Source: an uncultured Flavobacteriaceae bacterium
GTDB taxonomy: Bacteria > Bacteroidota > Bacteroidia > Flavobacteriales > Flavobacteriaceae
NCBI GenBank assembly: GCA_937944485.1
Contig: CALDYU010000001.1
Span: 1 to 64,000, forward strand
DNA length: 64,000 nucleotides
Direction of reading: 5' to 3'
The notes beneath the pieces were generated by a model. The model had not been told where the DNA came from, did no database searches, and saw only the letters and a list, made by a program, of their open reading frames with translations. Of this stretch, positions 19,694 through 29,964 are shown piece after piece (the first letter of the stretch is position 1; each line of letters begins with the position of its first letter). The position numbers were made by a program, and so were the translations under genes.

Positions 19694-21085
19694 ATGAATA
19701 ATTTTGATGTGATTGTTTTGGGTAGTGGTCCTGGAGGATATGTTACTGCAATTAGAGCTTCTCAACTAGGATTAAAAACCGCCGTTATTGAAAAAGAAAA
19801 CTTAGGAGGCGTTTGTCTCAACTGGGGTTGCATACCCACGAAAGCACTTTTAAAATCGGCACAAGTATTCGAATATTTGCAACATGCGGGAGATTATGGA
19901 CTTAAAGCCGAGGGGATTGATAAAGATTTTGATGCCGTAATTAAACGAAGTAGAGGTGTTGCCGATGGCATGAGTAAAGGAGTTCAATTTTTGATGAAAA
20001 AAAACAAAATTGAAGTCATTAAAGGTTTCGGAACTTTAAAAGCGGGAAAAAAAGTTTCAGTTAAAAGTGAAGATGGTAAAGAGACCGAATATAGTGCGAA
20101 TCATATTATTATAGCTACTGGTGCCCGAAGTCGCGAATTACCAAGTTTGCCGCAAGACGGTAAAAAAATTATTGGATATCGTGAAGCAATGACCCTGAAT
20201 GACCAACCAAAGAAACTAATCGTAGTAGGTAGTGGTGCCATTGGTATTGAATTTGCACATTTTTACAATGCCATGGGGTCTGAAGTTACCGTTGTAGAAT
20301 ATTTACAACGAATAGTTCCTGTTGAAGACGAAGACGTTTCGAAACAACTTGAGCGCAGCTTTAAAAAAGCAGGGGTTAAAATAATGACTTCTGCTGAAGT
20401 TACTGGTGTAGACACCTCAGGTAAAGGTGTAAAAGCAACGGTAAAAACTTCTAAGGGAGAACAAATAATAGAAGCTGATATGGTACTTTCTGCAGTTGGC
20501 ATTAAAACAAATATTGAAAATATTGGTTTAGAAACTGTTGGTATTGCCACAGATAGAGATAAGATTTTAGTTAATGATTTTTACCAAACAAATATTCCGG
20601 GATACTATGCTATTGGTGATGTTACCCCAGGTCAGGCCTTAGCCCATGTAGCCTCAGCAGAAGGTATTCTTTGTGTAGAGAAAATTGCAGGTATGCATGT
20701 CGAAGCCTTAGATTACGGTAATATACCAGGTTGTACTTATTGCTCACCTGAAATTGCATCTGTCGGTCTTACTGAAGCACAGGCTAAAGAAGTAGGTCAT
20801 GATATTAAAGTTGGTAAATTTCCTTTCTCAGCAAGTGGTAAAGCAAAAGCATCAGGTGCTTCTGATGGTTTTGTTAAGGTAATCTTTGATGCCAAGTATG
20901 GAGAGTGGTTAGGTTGTCATATGATAGGCGCAGGAGTTACAGATATGATTGCGGAGGCTGTAGTAGCTAGAAAATTAGAAACTACAGGTCACGAAGTATT
21001 GAAAGCTGTTCACCCGCACCCTACAATGAGTGAGGCGGTGATGGAAGCTGTAGCTGATGCCTATGACGAAGTAATTCATTTGTAA
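19694..21085 (+). CDS. lpdA: Dihydrolipoyl dehydrogenase
   Basis: 463 aa; GSGPGGYVTAIRASQLG, GGVCLNWGCIPTKALL, HPHPTMSEAVMEA. Confidence 0.97.
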   Translation: MNNFDVIVLGSGPGGYVTAIRASQLGLKTAVIEKENLGGVCLNWGCIPTKALLKSAQVFEYLQHAGDYGLKAEGIDKDFDAVIKRSRGVADGMSKGVQFLMKKNKIEVIKGFGTLKAGKKVSVKSEDGKETEYSANHIIIATGARSRELPSLPQDGKKIIGYREAMTLNDQPKKLIVVGSGAIGIEFAHFYNAMGSEVTVVEYLQRIVPVEDEDVSKQLERSFKKAGVKIMTSAEVTGVDTSGKGVKATVKTSKGEQIIEADMVLSAVGIKTNIENIGLETVGIATDRDKILVNDFYQTNIPGYYAIGDVTPGQALAHVASAEGILCVEKIAGMHVEALDYGNIPGCTYCSPEIASVGLTEAQAKEVGHDIKVGKFPFSASGKAKASGASDGFVKVIFDAKYGEWLGCHMIGAGVTDMIAEAVVARKLETTGHEVLKAVHPHPTMSEAVMEAVADAYDEVIHL

Positions 21086-21086
21086 A

Positions 21087-21641
21087 ATGAAATGGGTAAA
21101 CAGAAATATTCATAGAGATGTGGCCTATTTTTACATTGGGCTGATTATTGCCTTTTCCTTTTCTGGAATCATCTTAAATCATCGTCAAGATTGGTATCCA
21201 ATGGATTATTCCTATGAAACGAAAGAGGTACAATTAGAACTGCCGGCCGATAAAAACGAAGTTGTTCTTGAGAAATACATTAAAGGTATTTCGGCAACCT
21301 GGGAACTAGATGCCGAATATGACAGTCATCGAATTCGCGATAATGAATTACGGGTATATTACAAAAACAATATTGTTTTAGATGCCGATATAAAAACAGG
21401 TAAAGGAGTTGTTGAATACAAACGCAAAACGCCAGTTGTAGGGCAAACCATGTTTTTACATAAAACCACGAATAAATTTTGGATTTGGTATTCTGATATC
21501 TTCGGAATTGGCATGCTGGTAATTGCCTTTACGGGTATGTTTATAATAACCAAAGGAAAAAACACTTTTAGAAAAAGAGGGTGGAAACTAGCACTAGCTG
21601 GATTGGTTTTTCCTGTTATAATATTAATCTTATTTAGTTAA
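21087..21641 (+). CDS. PepSY-associated TM helix domain protein
   Basis: 184 aa; N-terminal TM (YIGLIIAFSFSGIILNHRQ), C-terminal TMs, 1 nt after lpdA. Confidence 0.7.
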   Translation: MKWVNRNIHRDVAYFYIGLIIAFSFSGIILNHRQDWYPMDYSYETKEVQLELPADKNEVVLEKYIKGISATWELDAEYDSHRIRDNELRVYYKNNIVLDADIKTGKGVVEYKRKTPVVGQTMFLHKTTNKFWIWYSDIFGIGMLVIAFTGMFIITKGKNTFRKRGWKLALAGLVFPVIILILFS

Positions 21642-21648
21642 AACGAAA

Positions 21649-21933
21649 ATGTTGAACCTCTTTAGATTTACTTCAATTTTAGAAGGTATATCCTATTTAT
21701 CGCTTTTCGCTGTAACCATGCCCTTGAAATATTTAGCAGGTTTACCTATGCCAAATAAATATGCAGGTTATGCCCATGGGGTTCTATTTATAGCTTATGT
21801 GCTTTTGGCGATAGTTTTTTGGTATCAAAAAAAATGGTCGTACAAAAGAGGATTTGTTTTATTATTGGCTTCTCTCTTGCCTTTTGCTACCTTTTATGTA
21901 GATAAAAAATATTTACAGCCGCTATCAAAATAA
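21649..21933 (+). CDS. DUF3817 family membrane protein
   Basis: 94 aa; LFRFTSILEGISYLSLFAVTMPLKYLAGLP...GYAHGVLFIAYV. Confidence 0.85.
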   Translation: MLNLFRFTSILEGISYLSLFAVTMPLKYLAGLPMPNKYAGYAHGVLFIAYVLLAIVFWYQKKWSYKRGFVLLLASLLPFATFYVDKKYLQPLSK

Positions 21934-21948
21934 GTCAATAAGCCTTTC

Positions 21949-23142
21949 TTAATTTTCAACCAATTTATAGATCGCCCCATCAAAACCGCAGATATACAAT
22001 TCGTTGCGTATATCAGTACCAAAAGATGCGACGTTAAAGCCAAGGTCAACAAGAAGTTGATTTTCTAAGTCGTCATTTAAATTGGTTGTCAGTGCCCAAA
22101 TTCTTCCTGATATAAAATCTCCGTAAATATACCTTCCCTCTAATGAAGGTGTATTCATACCTCGATAAACATACCCGCCCGTAACAGATCGATCATTATT
22201 ACTTTGATCGTACTCAAAAACCGGAGCGATTAATCCGTCTGTATCACAATTACTTGAACCAAAACAAGAGGTACCTTCTTGAATATTCCAACCATAATTA
22301 CCTCCTCTGTCAATCACATTAATTTCTTCAATTTTATTCTGACCAACATCACCCAACCATATATTTCCAGTTTCCGAATCAAAACTAAATCGCCAGGGGT
22401 TGCGAAGGCCATAGGCATATATTTCATCACGGGCACCTGTGTTTTCGATAAACGGATTATCACCTGGTATGGCATAATTTAGTCCATTTTCATTAGTATC
22501 AACATCAATTCTTAGAACTTTACCTAATAAATTGGTTAAATTTTGAGCATTGCCTTGCGGATCACCACCTGAGCCTCCATCACCAGATGCTATATATAAA
22601 AAGCCATCGGGACCAAACGCGATTTGACCACCATTGTGATTCGTAAAGGGTTGCGGAATTTCAAGTAAAATAGTTTCGCTATTTGCAATTGCATTATTCG
22701 CATCAGAAGGGTTTACCTGAAAACGCGCTACTACTGACATTGTTCTGGTAGGCGTATACATAACGTAGAAAAAGCCATTATCACCATAATTGGGGTGAAA
22801 CGCCAAACCTAAAAGTCCCAATTCATTCTGACTTACTAGCTGATTACTAATATCAAGAAATGTATTACTGTCAGTGGTTTCCTCCACATTGGGAAAAACT
22901 TTTATGGTACCCCCTTGCTCAACCACAAAAATTCGATCTGTATTATCAGAAGGGCTTTGAAAATCAACGGGTCTGACAAAATTTAAATTCGGAAACGCGT
23001 TTATTGCAGAAACTGTCATTTCACCCACCGGAGGTTCTTCTGTAGGGTTTTCCGATTCATCAGGATTCATTGGTGTATTATCTGAACCTGCGCATCCCAT
23101 AAAAAAAACTCCAAAAAATAAAAGACAATAGTTCCAATTCAT
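21949..23142 (-). CDS. PQQ-dependent sugar dehydrogenase (soluble aldose dehydrogenase-like), lipoprotein
   Basis: Lipobox VFFMGCAGSDN; ELGLLGLAFHPNYGDNGFFYVMYT, NHNGGQIAFGPDGFLYIASGDGGSGGDPQGNAQNL, GLRNPWRFSFD. Confidence 0.92.
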   Translation of the reverse strand: MNWNYCLLFFGVFFMGCAGSDNTPMNPDESENPTEEPPVGEMTVSAINAFPNLNFVRPVDFQSPSDNTDRIFVVEQGGTIKVFPNVEETTDSNTFLDISNQLVSQNELGLLGLAFHPNYGDNGFFYVMYTPTRTMSVVARFQVNPSDANNAIANSETILLEIPQPFTNHNGGQIAFGPDGFLYIASGDGGSGGDPQGNAQNLTNLLGKVLRIDVDTNENGLNYAIPGDNPFIENTGARDEIYAYGLRNPWRFSFDSETGNIWLGDVGQNKIEEINVIDRGGNYGWNIQEGTSCFGSSNCDTDGLIAPVFEYDQSNNDRSVTGGYVYRGMNTPSLEGRYIYGDFISGRIWALTTNLNDDLENQLLVDLGFNVASFGTDIRNELYICGFDGAIYKLVEN

Positions 23143-23248
23143 AGCAGTGAATTTATATGTATTTACGAGAACTAGCCCATAAAAGTTGTAGAGCCGCTCT
23201 AAATTTGAGCAATTTTTACGAACATCTATACGGATTCTATGAGCTAAG

Positions 23249-23662
23249 CTATAGAAAACTCTGAATGGCTAAATCATAGCTTTGCAGGCCGAAACCTAAA
23301 ATTACGCCTTTAGCCCCTGGAGAAATATAGGAAATATGGCGAAATTCTTCGCGTTGATGCGTATTTGAAATATGCACTTCAATAACCGGTGTGTCAATAG
23401 CTTTAACGGCATCACCAATGCCGACTGAAGTATGTGTGTAAGCGGCTGCATTCAAAATAATTCCGTCAAACGAAAAACCAACCTCTTGAATTTTGCTTAT
23501 GATTTCACCTTCAATATTCGACTGGAAATAATCAAGGTCAATCTCAGAAAATTTACTTTTTAAACTTTTAAAGTACGATTCAAATGTTTGATCGCCATAT
23601 ACTTCAGGTTCACGTGTACCCAATAAGTTCAAATTGGGGCCATTAAGTATAAGAATTTTCAC
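23249..23662 (-). CDS. aroQ: 3-dehydroquinate dehydratase, type II
   Basis: 137 aa; ILNGPNLNLLGTREPEVYG, LNAAAYTHTSVGIGDA, EVHISNTHQREEFRH. Confidence 0.97.
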   Translation of the reverse strand: MKILILNGPNLNLLGTREPEVYGDQTFESYFKSLKSKFSEIDLDYFQSNIEGEIISKIQEVGFSFDGIILNAAAYTHTSVGIGDAVKAIDTPVIEVHISNTHQREEFRHISYISPGAKGVILGFGLQSYDLAIQSFL

Positions 23663-23747
23663 AGAGTAAATGTACTAATAAAACTAGCATCAAAAAAAAC
23701 CATTAATGCAATAAAATGTTATTGGTTTCGACAGCGTCAAGATTCAA

Positions 23748-24272
23748 CTAAAAAAGAAACAAATAACCCAAAAGAACTGACGAAAATACAGTCTCATCAT
23801 TGACAGCAAAATAAGAAAGGTGAAATTCTGAAGTGCCGCCGCGAACATCAATACCTAGTGACGGTCGATAATATAAAGCACCATTATTACCTTCATTAAT
23901 ACCTATAGCGTAACCGATATCTGTACCAAATTTGAAACCTACATTTTTACCTGGGTAAATTCGAAAAGAGACACCTACTGGTACAAATTGTAAATTATCA
24001 AAACCGTCGACAAATATTGGGTCGTTTACGGTTTCTGGCTCTTCGCCAAAAGCATTAAAGAACCCGGTTGTTACGCCGATATCAAAAACTTTAGAAACAC
24101 CCCAATGATGATACATGTCAACACCCAATAAAAAACTATAAGAATCAGAAAAATCACCAACAACAAGACCGCCATTGACGCCTGCTCTAAAATTGGTTAT
24201 ATCAACGTTTCGCTGCGCATGTAACGCCAAAACGGTAAAAACAAAAAGTAAACTAAGAATGCCCTTTTTCAT
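23748..24272 (-). CDS. Outer-membrane beta-barrel protein, hypothetical
   Basis: Signal peptide MKKGILSLLFVFTVLALHAQ; alternating amphipathic strands; terminal Phe. Confidence 0.65.
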   Translation of the reverse strand: MKKGILSLLFVFTVLALHAQRNVDITNFRAGVNGGLVVGDFSDSYSFLLGVDMYHHWGVSKVFDIGVTTGFFNAFGEEPETVNDPIFVDGFDNLQFVPVGVSFRIYPGKNVGFKFGTDIGYAIGINEGNNGALYYRPSLGIDVRGGTSEFHLSYFAVNDETVFSSVLLGYLFLF

Positions 24273-24419
24273 TATAACTGTGGTTTGTTGGTTAAGCTAT
24301 AAAACTAAACGCATTTTGAACCACTGCCGTATTTTTGTTGTCAAACCTATAAATGTATACCTGAAATGCCTTTTTTTGTATGCATAATACCTGTATTATT
24401 TTACTCTTAAGTTATAAAA

Positions 24420-24440
24420 AAAGCCGCTTAAAGCGGCTTT
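24420..24440 (-). terminator. Intrinsic terminator after the 24459-25040 gene
   Basis: AAAGCCGC-TTAAA-GCGGCTTT with A/T-rich flanks on both sides. Confidence 0.75.
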
Positions 24441-24458
24441 CTAATATTTTTTTACTTT

Positions 24459-25040
24459 TTAAAAAGTGAATACGGCTCCCACAAATAAGTTATTTGGTCT
24501 AATCAGTAAAGCACTTGATGCTGGTCCTGAATACCTATTTGTTAACTCAAAACTATATCTAGCTTGTATCGCAATTTTATTCGTAACATCGTAGCCTGCA
24601 CCTATTCCTAAATCGATTCCTGTAGATTTAACAACGTCATCTAAATCAGAATCAATGAGCTCAATTACTTGCTTAATTTCATCAACATTTGATGAAAAAG
24701 TAAACTGAGGCCCTACTTGAATATTTAATTTGCCTGCTACATAGTACTTTGCCATTAAGGGTAGATAAACAAATGACAAATCACCTGCGCTACCATATAA
24801 TAATTCAGGTTGCACATGAATTTTCGGAGTTACTTCAATATCCACCAATCCGCCAATATAAAAACCCGTTTCATTAATAGCATCAAAATTTGCAATGTTA
24901 CCGATTATTGGTACATCAATTTTAACATCAGTATTCACATTTAATAATCCACCTGATAAACCAATTTTCACATTACCCTGTGCATGAATAGTGGTTGCCG
25001 TTAAAGCCAGTAAAGAGCAGATAAAAAGTATTTTTTTCAT
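24459..25040 (-). CDS. Outer-membrane beta-barrel (porin family) protein
   Basis: 193 aa; signal MKKILFICSLLALTATTIHAQ; terminal NNLFVGAVFTF. Confidence 0.75.
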   Translation of the reverse strand: MKKILFICSLLALTATTIHAQGNVKIGLSGGLLNVNTDVKIDVPIIGNIANFDAINETGFYIGGLVDIEVTPKIHVQPELLYGSAGDLSFVYLPLMAKYYVAGKLNIQVGPQFTFSSNVDEIKQVIELIDSDLDDVVKSTGIDLGIGAGYDVTNKIAIQARYSFELTNRYSGPASSALLIRPNNLFVGAVFTF

Positions 25041-25168
25041 AATAGTTTGTTCTAGTGTTAATTCTCAAATATATAAAACTTTGGCATGCAATTTTCAAAC
25101 ACCATGCCAAATTGCCAAAAATCAACATTTAAAAACCAAGAGCCATTCCCCAATATGTATATTTACAT

Positions 25169-26068
25169 ATGCATTGGAAGCCTGCACAAAAAGATTATGA
25201 AAATTACCTTCGTTTAGAACGAGGCTTGTCCAAAAATTCTATAGACAACTATTGCCGAGATGTAAACAAATTAGTCGCTTACTTAGATGAACACCAGATA
25301 CTTGAAGGGCCCCTTAAAATTCGAAAAGAGTCCATTCAAAGCTTCATTTATACCATTGCCAAAGAAGTTAATCCGCGATCGCAAGCGCGAATAATATCTG
25401 GATTAAAAAGCTTTTTCTCTTATTTGATCTTCGAAAATTATAGAGATGACAACCCTATGGATTTAATTGAATCTCCGAAAATAGGGCGAAAATTACCTGA
25501 TACCCTTTCAGAAGAAGAAATAAATAGTCTCATTCGAGCCATTGATTTGTCAAAACCAGAAGGGGAACGCAATCGCGCTATACTCGAAACACTATATGGC
25601 TGCGGACTTCGGGTTTCTGAACTGGTGCATCTTAAAATTTCAGATCTCTATTTTGAAGAAGATTTTATCAAAGTAACGGGTAAAGGAAATAAACAACGTT
25701 TTGTGCCAATAAGTGCGGTAAACAAAAAATATATTAGCATTTATAAAAAAGAAATAAGGTCGCATCAAAATATTCAGAAAGGGGCCGATGACATTCTATT
25801 TTTAAACCGAAGAGGTAAACAACTAACACGCAGTATGATTTTTACTATAATTAGACAACTAGCGACTAAAATCGGTCTTGAAAAGAAAATTAGTCCGCAT
25901 ACATTTCGACACTCATTTGCAACACATCTACTTGAAAATGGGGCTGATTTAAGAGCCATTCAGCAAATGTTAGGCCATGAAAGCATTACCACTACAGAAG
26001 TTTATGTTCATGTTGATCGTTCGCATTTAGCGAAAGTGATGCAACAATATCATCCTAGAAAATCATAA
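25169..26068 (+). CDS. xerD: Site-specific tyrosine recombinase XerD
   Basis: 299 aa; ETLYGCGLRVSELVHLKISDL, SPHTFRHSFATHLLENGADLRAIQQMLGHESITTTEVYVHVD. Confidence 0.95.
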   Translation: MHWKPAQKDYENYLRLERGLSKNSIDNYCRDVNKLVAYLDEHQILEGPLKIRKESIQSFIYTIAKEVNPRSQARIISGLKSFFSYLIFENYRDDNPMDLIESPKIGRKLPDTLSEEEINSLIRAIDLSKPEGERNRAILETLYGCGLRVSELVHLKISDLYFEEDFIKVTGKGNKQRFVPISAVNKKYISIYKKEIRSHQNIQKGADDILFLNRRGKQLTRSMIFTIIRQLATKIGLEKKISPHTFRHSFATHLLENGADLRAIQQMLGHESITTTEVYVHVDRSHLAKVMQQYHPRKS

Positions 26069-26165
26069 AACTTTTAAACAACAAACCTTGTAGTTCGCTA
26101 AGCTTACAACTTCTAATTATTATATGCTCTTTTAATAATATATTTAAGGATAAATATAATTCACT

Positions 26166-27860
26166 ATGCAAAAAAAAATTATCCGTAAATGGTGGAAAGA
26201 AGGTGTCGTTTATCAAATTTATCCGCGAAGTTTTCAAGATACAACGGGTAATGGCATCGGTGATCTTCAAGGTATTATTCAACGATTAGATTATATCGAG
26301 AGCCTTGGCGTTGATATCATTTGGTTAAATCCGGTTTATGAGTCCCCTAATGATGATAATGGCTATGATATCAGTAACTACCGGAACATTCTGAAGGCCT
26401 TTGGTAGCATGGCAGATTTTGATGAATTGTTGGCTGGAATGAAAGAGCGCGGACTTAAATTGGTGATGGATTTGGTGGTTAACCATACTAGTGATGAACA
26501 TCAATGGTTTCAAGAGTCAAAAAAATCAAGAGATAATGCGTACCGCGATTATTACCATTGGTGGCCAGCTGAAAAAGGTACGCCACCCAAAAGATGGAGC
26601 TATTTTGATGTAGATAGCAATGCTTGGAAATATGATGAAACTACAGATGCCTATTACCTACATTACTTTGCTGTCAAGCAACCGGACCTTAATTGGGAAA
26701 ATTCAAAGGTACGTCAAGCAGTATACGATTTAATGCGATTTTGGTTTGATAAAGGGGTAGATGGATTTCGAATGGATGTCATTTCTTTTATTTCAAAGGA
26801 TATTGAATTTCCTGAATTACCAACAGCTTATAACGGTAAATTCATTCCCTTCTACTCTAACGGACCAAAGCTACATGAATACCTGCATGAAATGAACCAA
26901 ACTGTACTTAGCAACTATGATGTTATGACAGTCGGAGAAGCACCAGGTGTTACTATAGATCAGGCTTTACAATTTGTTGACGAAGATCGTGAAGAGTTAA
27001 ACATGTTCTTTCATTTTGATTTGATGGAATTAGACCGGGCACATGGCCAACCCTTTTTAATGGCATCGGAACTATGGAAACTTACAAAGTTTAAAAAAAT
27101 ACATTCTGATTGGGACGCTGTTTTTTCTGAAAAAGGCTGGGGCAGTATGTTTTTAAACAATCATGACTTTCCACGAACCGTGAGCCGTTGGGGAAACGAT
27201 TCTAGAACGCATTGGTTTAATTCTGCTACAATGCTACAAACTTTTTTATTAACTATGCGAGGTACTCCGTATTTCTATTACGGAGAAGAAATTGGCATGA
27301 CCAATATTCGATTCGATAATATTACAGATTATCAAGACATTAATACGCTCAATCGGTATAAAATAGCGCAACAAAATAACGATGACCTCGAAACATTCAT
27401 TGAAAATGAAAAAGATGCTAGTAGAGATAATGCTAGAACACCAATGCAATGGAATACTAATGAATACAGTGGGTTTTCAGTAGTAAAACCATGGTTAAAA
27501 GTAAATACTAATTACGAAGAAGGTATTAATGTTGCTTCTCAAGAAGGAAAGAAAAACTCGGTATTAAACTATTTTCGGAAAATGGTACAAGTACGCAAAG
27601 ATCAATTGACTTTGATTTACGGTTCGTATCAACTTCTACTGCGTTCTAACGAAGAAGTATATGCTTATTTACGAACATTAGGTAAGGAAAAATGCCTGGT
27701 CTTACTGAGCTTTTCAACACAAAAAACATATATAAAAATTGATGAAATTGAGTTTAAGAAAGTAACATTACTCATATCAAATGACGAAGTTTACGAAACG
27801 AATCAAGTAAACACTTTTGAACTTATGCCTTATCAGGCATGTGTTTACAAACTAAGCTAA
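26166..27860 (+). CDS. GH13 alpha-glucosidase / oligo-1,6-glucosidase-like
   Basis: 564 aa; WWKEGVVYQIYPRSFQDTTGNGIGDLQGI, GVDGFRMDVISF, TVGEAPG, FLNNHDFPRTVSRWG. Confidence 0.94.
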   Translation: MQKKIIRKWWKEGVVYQIYPRSFQDTTGNGIGDLQGIIQRLDYIESLGVDIIWLNPVYESPNDDNGYDISNYRNILKAFGSMADFDELLAGMKERGLKLVMDLVVNHTSDEHQWFQESKKSRDNAYRDYYHWWPAEKGTPPKRWSYFDVDSNAWKYDETTDAYYLHYFAVKQPDLNWENSKVRQAVYDLMRFWFDKGVDGFRMDVISFISKDIEFPELPTAYNGKFIPFYSNGPKLHEYLHEMNQTVLSNYDVMTVGEAPGVTIDQALQFVDEDREELNMFFHFDLMELDRAHGQPFLMASELWKLTKFKKIHSDWDAVFSEKGWGSMFLNNHDFPRTVSRWGNDSRTHWFNSATMLQTFLLTMRGTPYFYYGEEIGMTNIRFDNITDYQDINTLNRYKIAQQNNDDLETFIENEKDASRDNARTPMQWNTNEYSGFSVVKPWLKVNTNYEEGINVASQEGKKNSVLNYFRKMVQVRKDQLTLIYGSYQLLLRSNEEVYAYLRTLGKEKCLVLLSFSTQKTYIKIDEIEFKKVTLLISNDEVYETNQVNTFELMPYQACVYKLS

Positions 27861-27920
27861 CAAATTGATCTTAAAACCAATACATTTTATATATTTAAAG
27901 AACTCAAAAACGACATTAGT

Positions 27921-29348
27921 ATGAAAAACCAACTTCTTTCTCTCATCGTTATGCTAGCTTCTATAGCTACATTGCAATCTCAAAAAAAAGCAAAAGACGT
28001 ACTCAAAAAATTAGATAATCAATCAGAATCTTATAGTGCCATAGCACAAGAGATATGGAACCTTGCAGAAATGGGTTATCAAGAAGAAAAAAGTTCAGCC
28101 CTGCTACAACAAACTTTAGACGATGCTGGTTTTTCTATAAAGAAAGGGGTAGCAGCAATACCTACCGCATTTATTGCTGAATACGGAAATGGTACTCCAG
28201 TAATTGCCATTTTAGGCGAATATGACGCTTTACCTGGGTTATCGCAAGAAGCGGTAGCCGAAAAAAAATCAGCAGGTAAGGTTGCAGGTCATGCCTGTGG
28301 TCATCATTTATTCGGAACAGCTTCTGCCGCGGCAGCTATTGCTGTAAAAAATTGGTTGTCCGCTAATAAAACCTCAGGCACCATTCGTTTTTATGGAACA
28401 CCTGCTGAAGAAGGTGGCGGAGCAAAAGTATATATGTCACGCGCTGGTCTATTCGATGATGTGGATGTTGCCTTACATTGGCACCCAAGTTCTCAAAACG
28501 CAGCCAGTGCGGCCGCTGCATTGGCTAACATTTCTGCTAAGTTTCGTTTTTATGGTGTTTCTTCACACGCAGCAGGTGCACCAGAAAGAGGGCGTTCTTC
28601 GTTAGATGGGGTTGAAGCAATGAATACCATGGTCAATATGATGCGTGAACATATTCCACAAGAAACGCGTATTCATTATGTCATAACTGATGGGGGAAAG
28701 GCACCAAATGTAGTGCCTGATTTTGCGGAAGTTTACTACTATGCCCGCCACAATCGAAGAGATGTTGTTAAAAGTGTTTTTGATCGTATCGTAAAAGCCG
28801 CCGAAGGAGCAGCCCTAGGTACAGGTACTACTATGGACTATGAAATTGTAAATGGTGTTCATGAACTTTTGCCCAATTTAGTACTGCAAAAAATAGTTCA
28901 TGAGAATTTATCTGAAGTTGGAGGAGTTACCTATACTACCGAAGAAAAAATATTTGCCGATAAAATAGCAATCAGTTTAGGACAAAAACAAGCCAACCTT
29001 GATGTTGCCAAAAATGTGCAACCCTATAAAGAAGTTGCAAGAGCTTATGGTTCGACAGATGTAGGCGACGTGAGTTTTGTGGTTCCTACCGTTGGTTTTG
29101 GTACTGCGACCTGGGTACCTGGCACCTCAGCACATAGCTGGCAGGCAGTGGCTGCTGGTGGAACCACCATCGGAAAAAAAGGAATGATGGTAGCCGCTAA
29201 AACATTGACACTAACAGCTATTGATTTATTCGAAAACGATGAACTTATTGCTAAAGCAAAGGCCGAATTTATTGAGCGACGTGGTATTGATTTTAAATAT
29301 GTACCACTTCTAGGAGACAGGCCACCAGCACTTAATTACCGACAATAA
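27921..29348 (+). CDS. M20D family amidohydrolase (AbgB-like)
   Basis: 475 aa; signal peptide; ILGEYDALPGLSQ, GHACGHHLFGTAS, GTPAEEGGGAKV. Confidence 0.9.
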   Translation: MKNQLLSLIVMLASIATLQSQKKAKDVLKKLDNQSESYSAIAQEIWNLAEMGYQEEKSSALLQQTLDDAGFSIKKGVAAIPTAFIAEYGNGTPVIAILGEYDALPGLSQEAVAEKKSAGKVAGHACGHHLFGTASAAAAIAVKNWLSANKTSGTIRFYGTPAEEGGGAKVYMSRAGLFDDVDVALHWHPSSQNAASAAAALANISAKFRFYGVSSHAAGAPERGRSSLDGVEAMNTMVNMMREHIPQETRIHYVITDGGKAPNVVPDFAEVYYYARHNRRDVVKSVFDRIVKAAEGAALGTGTTMDYEIVNGVHELLPNLVLQKIVHENLSEVGGVTYTTEEKIFADKIAISLGQKQANLDVAKNVQPYKEVARAYGSTDVGDVSFVVPTVGFGTATWVPGTSAHSWQAVAAGGTTIGKKGMMVAAKTLTLTAIDLFENDELIAKAKAEFIERRGIDFKYVPLLGDRPPALNYRQ

Positions 29349-29465
29349 TATACCATAAACTGGCTGCACCTTTCACATTTGAAATTATGCGAATTATTTT
29401 AATATAGTCCGTTGTAACAAATGACATCATCTAGCTACTAACTAGTAACACCTCCAACCAATTAA

Positions 29466-29960
29466 GTGAATAAAGCACTGGAACATCAATTTGTGACGGA
29501 ACTTGAGAACAACCAAAACATTGTTCACAAGGTCTGTACCTTGTATACCAATGACCGAGATTCACACAATGATTTGTTTCAAGAAATAACAATACAATTA
29601 TGGAAAGCCTATCCTAAATTTAGAGGAGACAGCAAATTTAGTACATGGATGTATCGTGTGGCCCTAAATACGGCCATTACCTTATATCGAAAATCGAAGA
29701 AACGAGTAAAGACGCAAGATTATGAATCTGTTATTTTTAAAATAAAGGCCGAAGAGTACGATGAAACAGAAGAACAACAATTGAACTTGATGTACAGGGC
29801 CGTAAAGCAACTAGGGGACGTTGACAAGGCCTTAGTATTTTTGTATTTGGAAGACAAAGATTACAGAGAAATTTCGGAAACTTTAGGTATTTCAGAAGTG
29901 AATGCCAGAGTGAAAATGAACCGAATAAAAAATAAATTAAGAACCATATTGAATCCTTAG
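29466..29960 (+). CDS. ECF-type RNA polymerase sigma factor
   Basis: 164 aa, GTG start; DLFQEITIQLWKAYPKFRGDSKFSTWMYRVALNTAI (region 2) and DYREISETLGISEVNARVKMNRIKNKL (region 4 HTH). Confidence 0.92.
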   Translation: MNKALEHQFVTELENNQNIVHKVCTLYTNDRDSHNDLFQEITIQLWKAYPKFRGDSKFSTWMYRVALNTAITLYRKSKKRVKTQDYESVIFKIKAEEYDETEEQQLNLMYRAVKQLGDVDKALVFLYLEDKDYREISETLGISEVNARVKMNRIKNKLRTILNP

Positions 29961-29964
29961 GATT

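Noticed and set aside
25169-26068. Tyrosine recombinase as evidence of an integrative element or integron
   Set aside because: Sequence fits housekeeping XerD; no att repeats, cargo or phage genes nearby.
28393-28605. Alternate-frame ORF inside the M20D amidohydrolase
   Set aside because: Same-strand out-of-frame shadow of a conserved enzyme.
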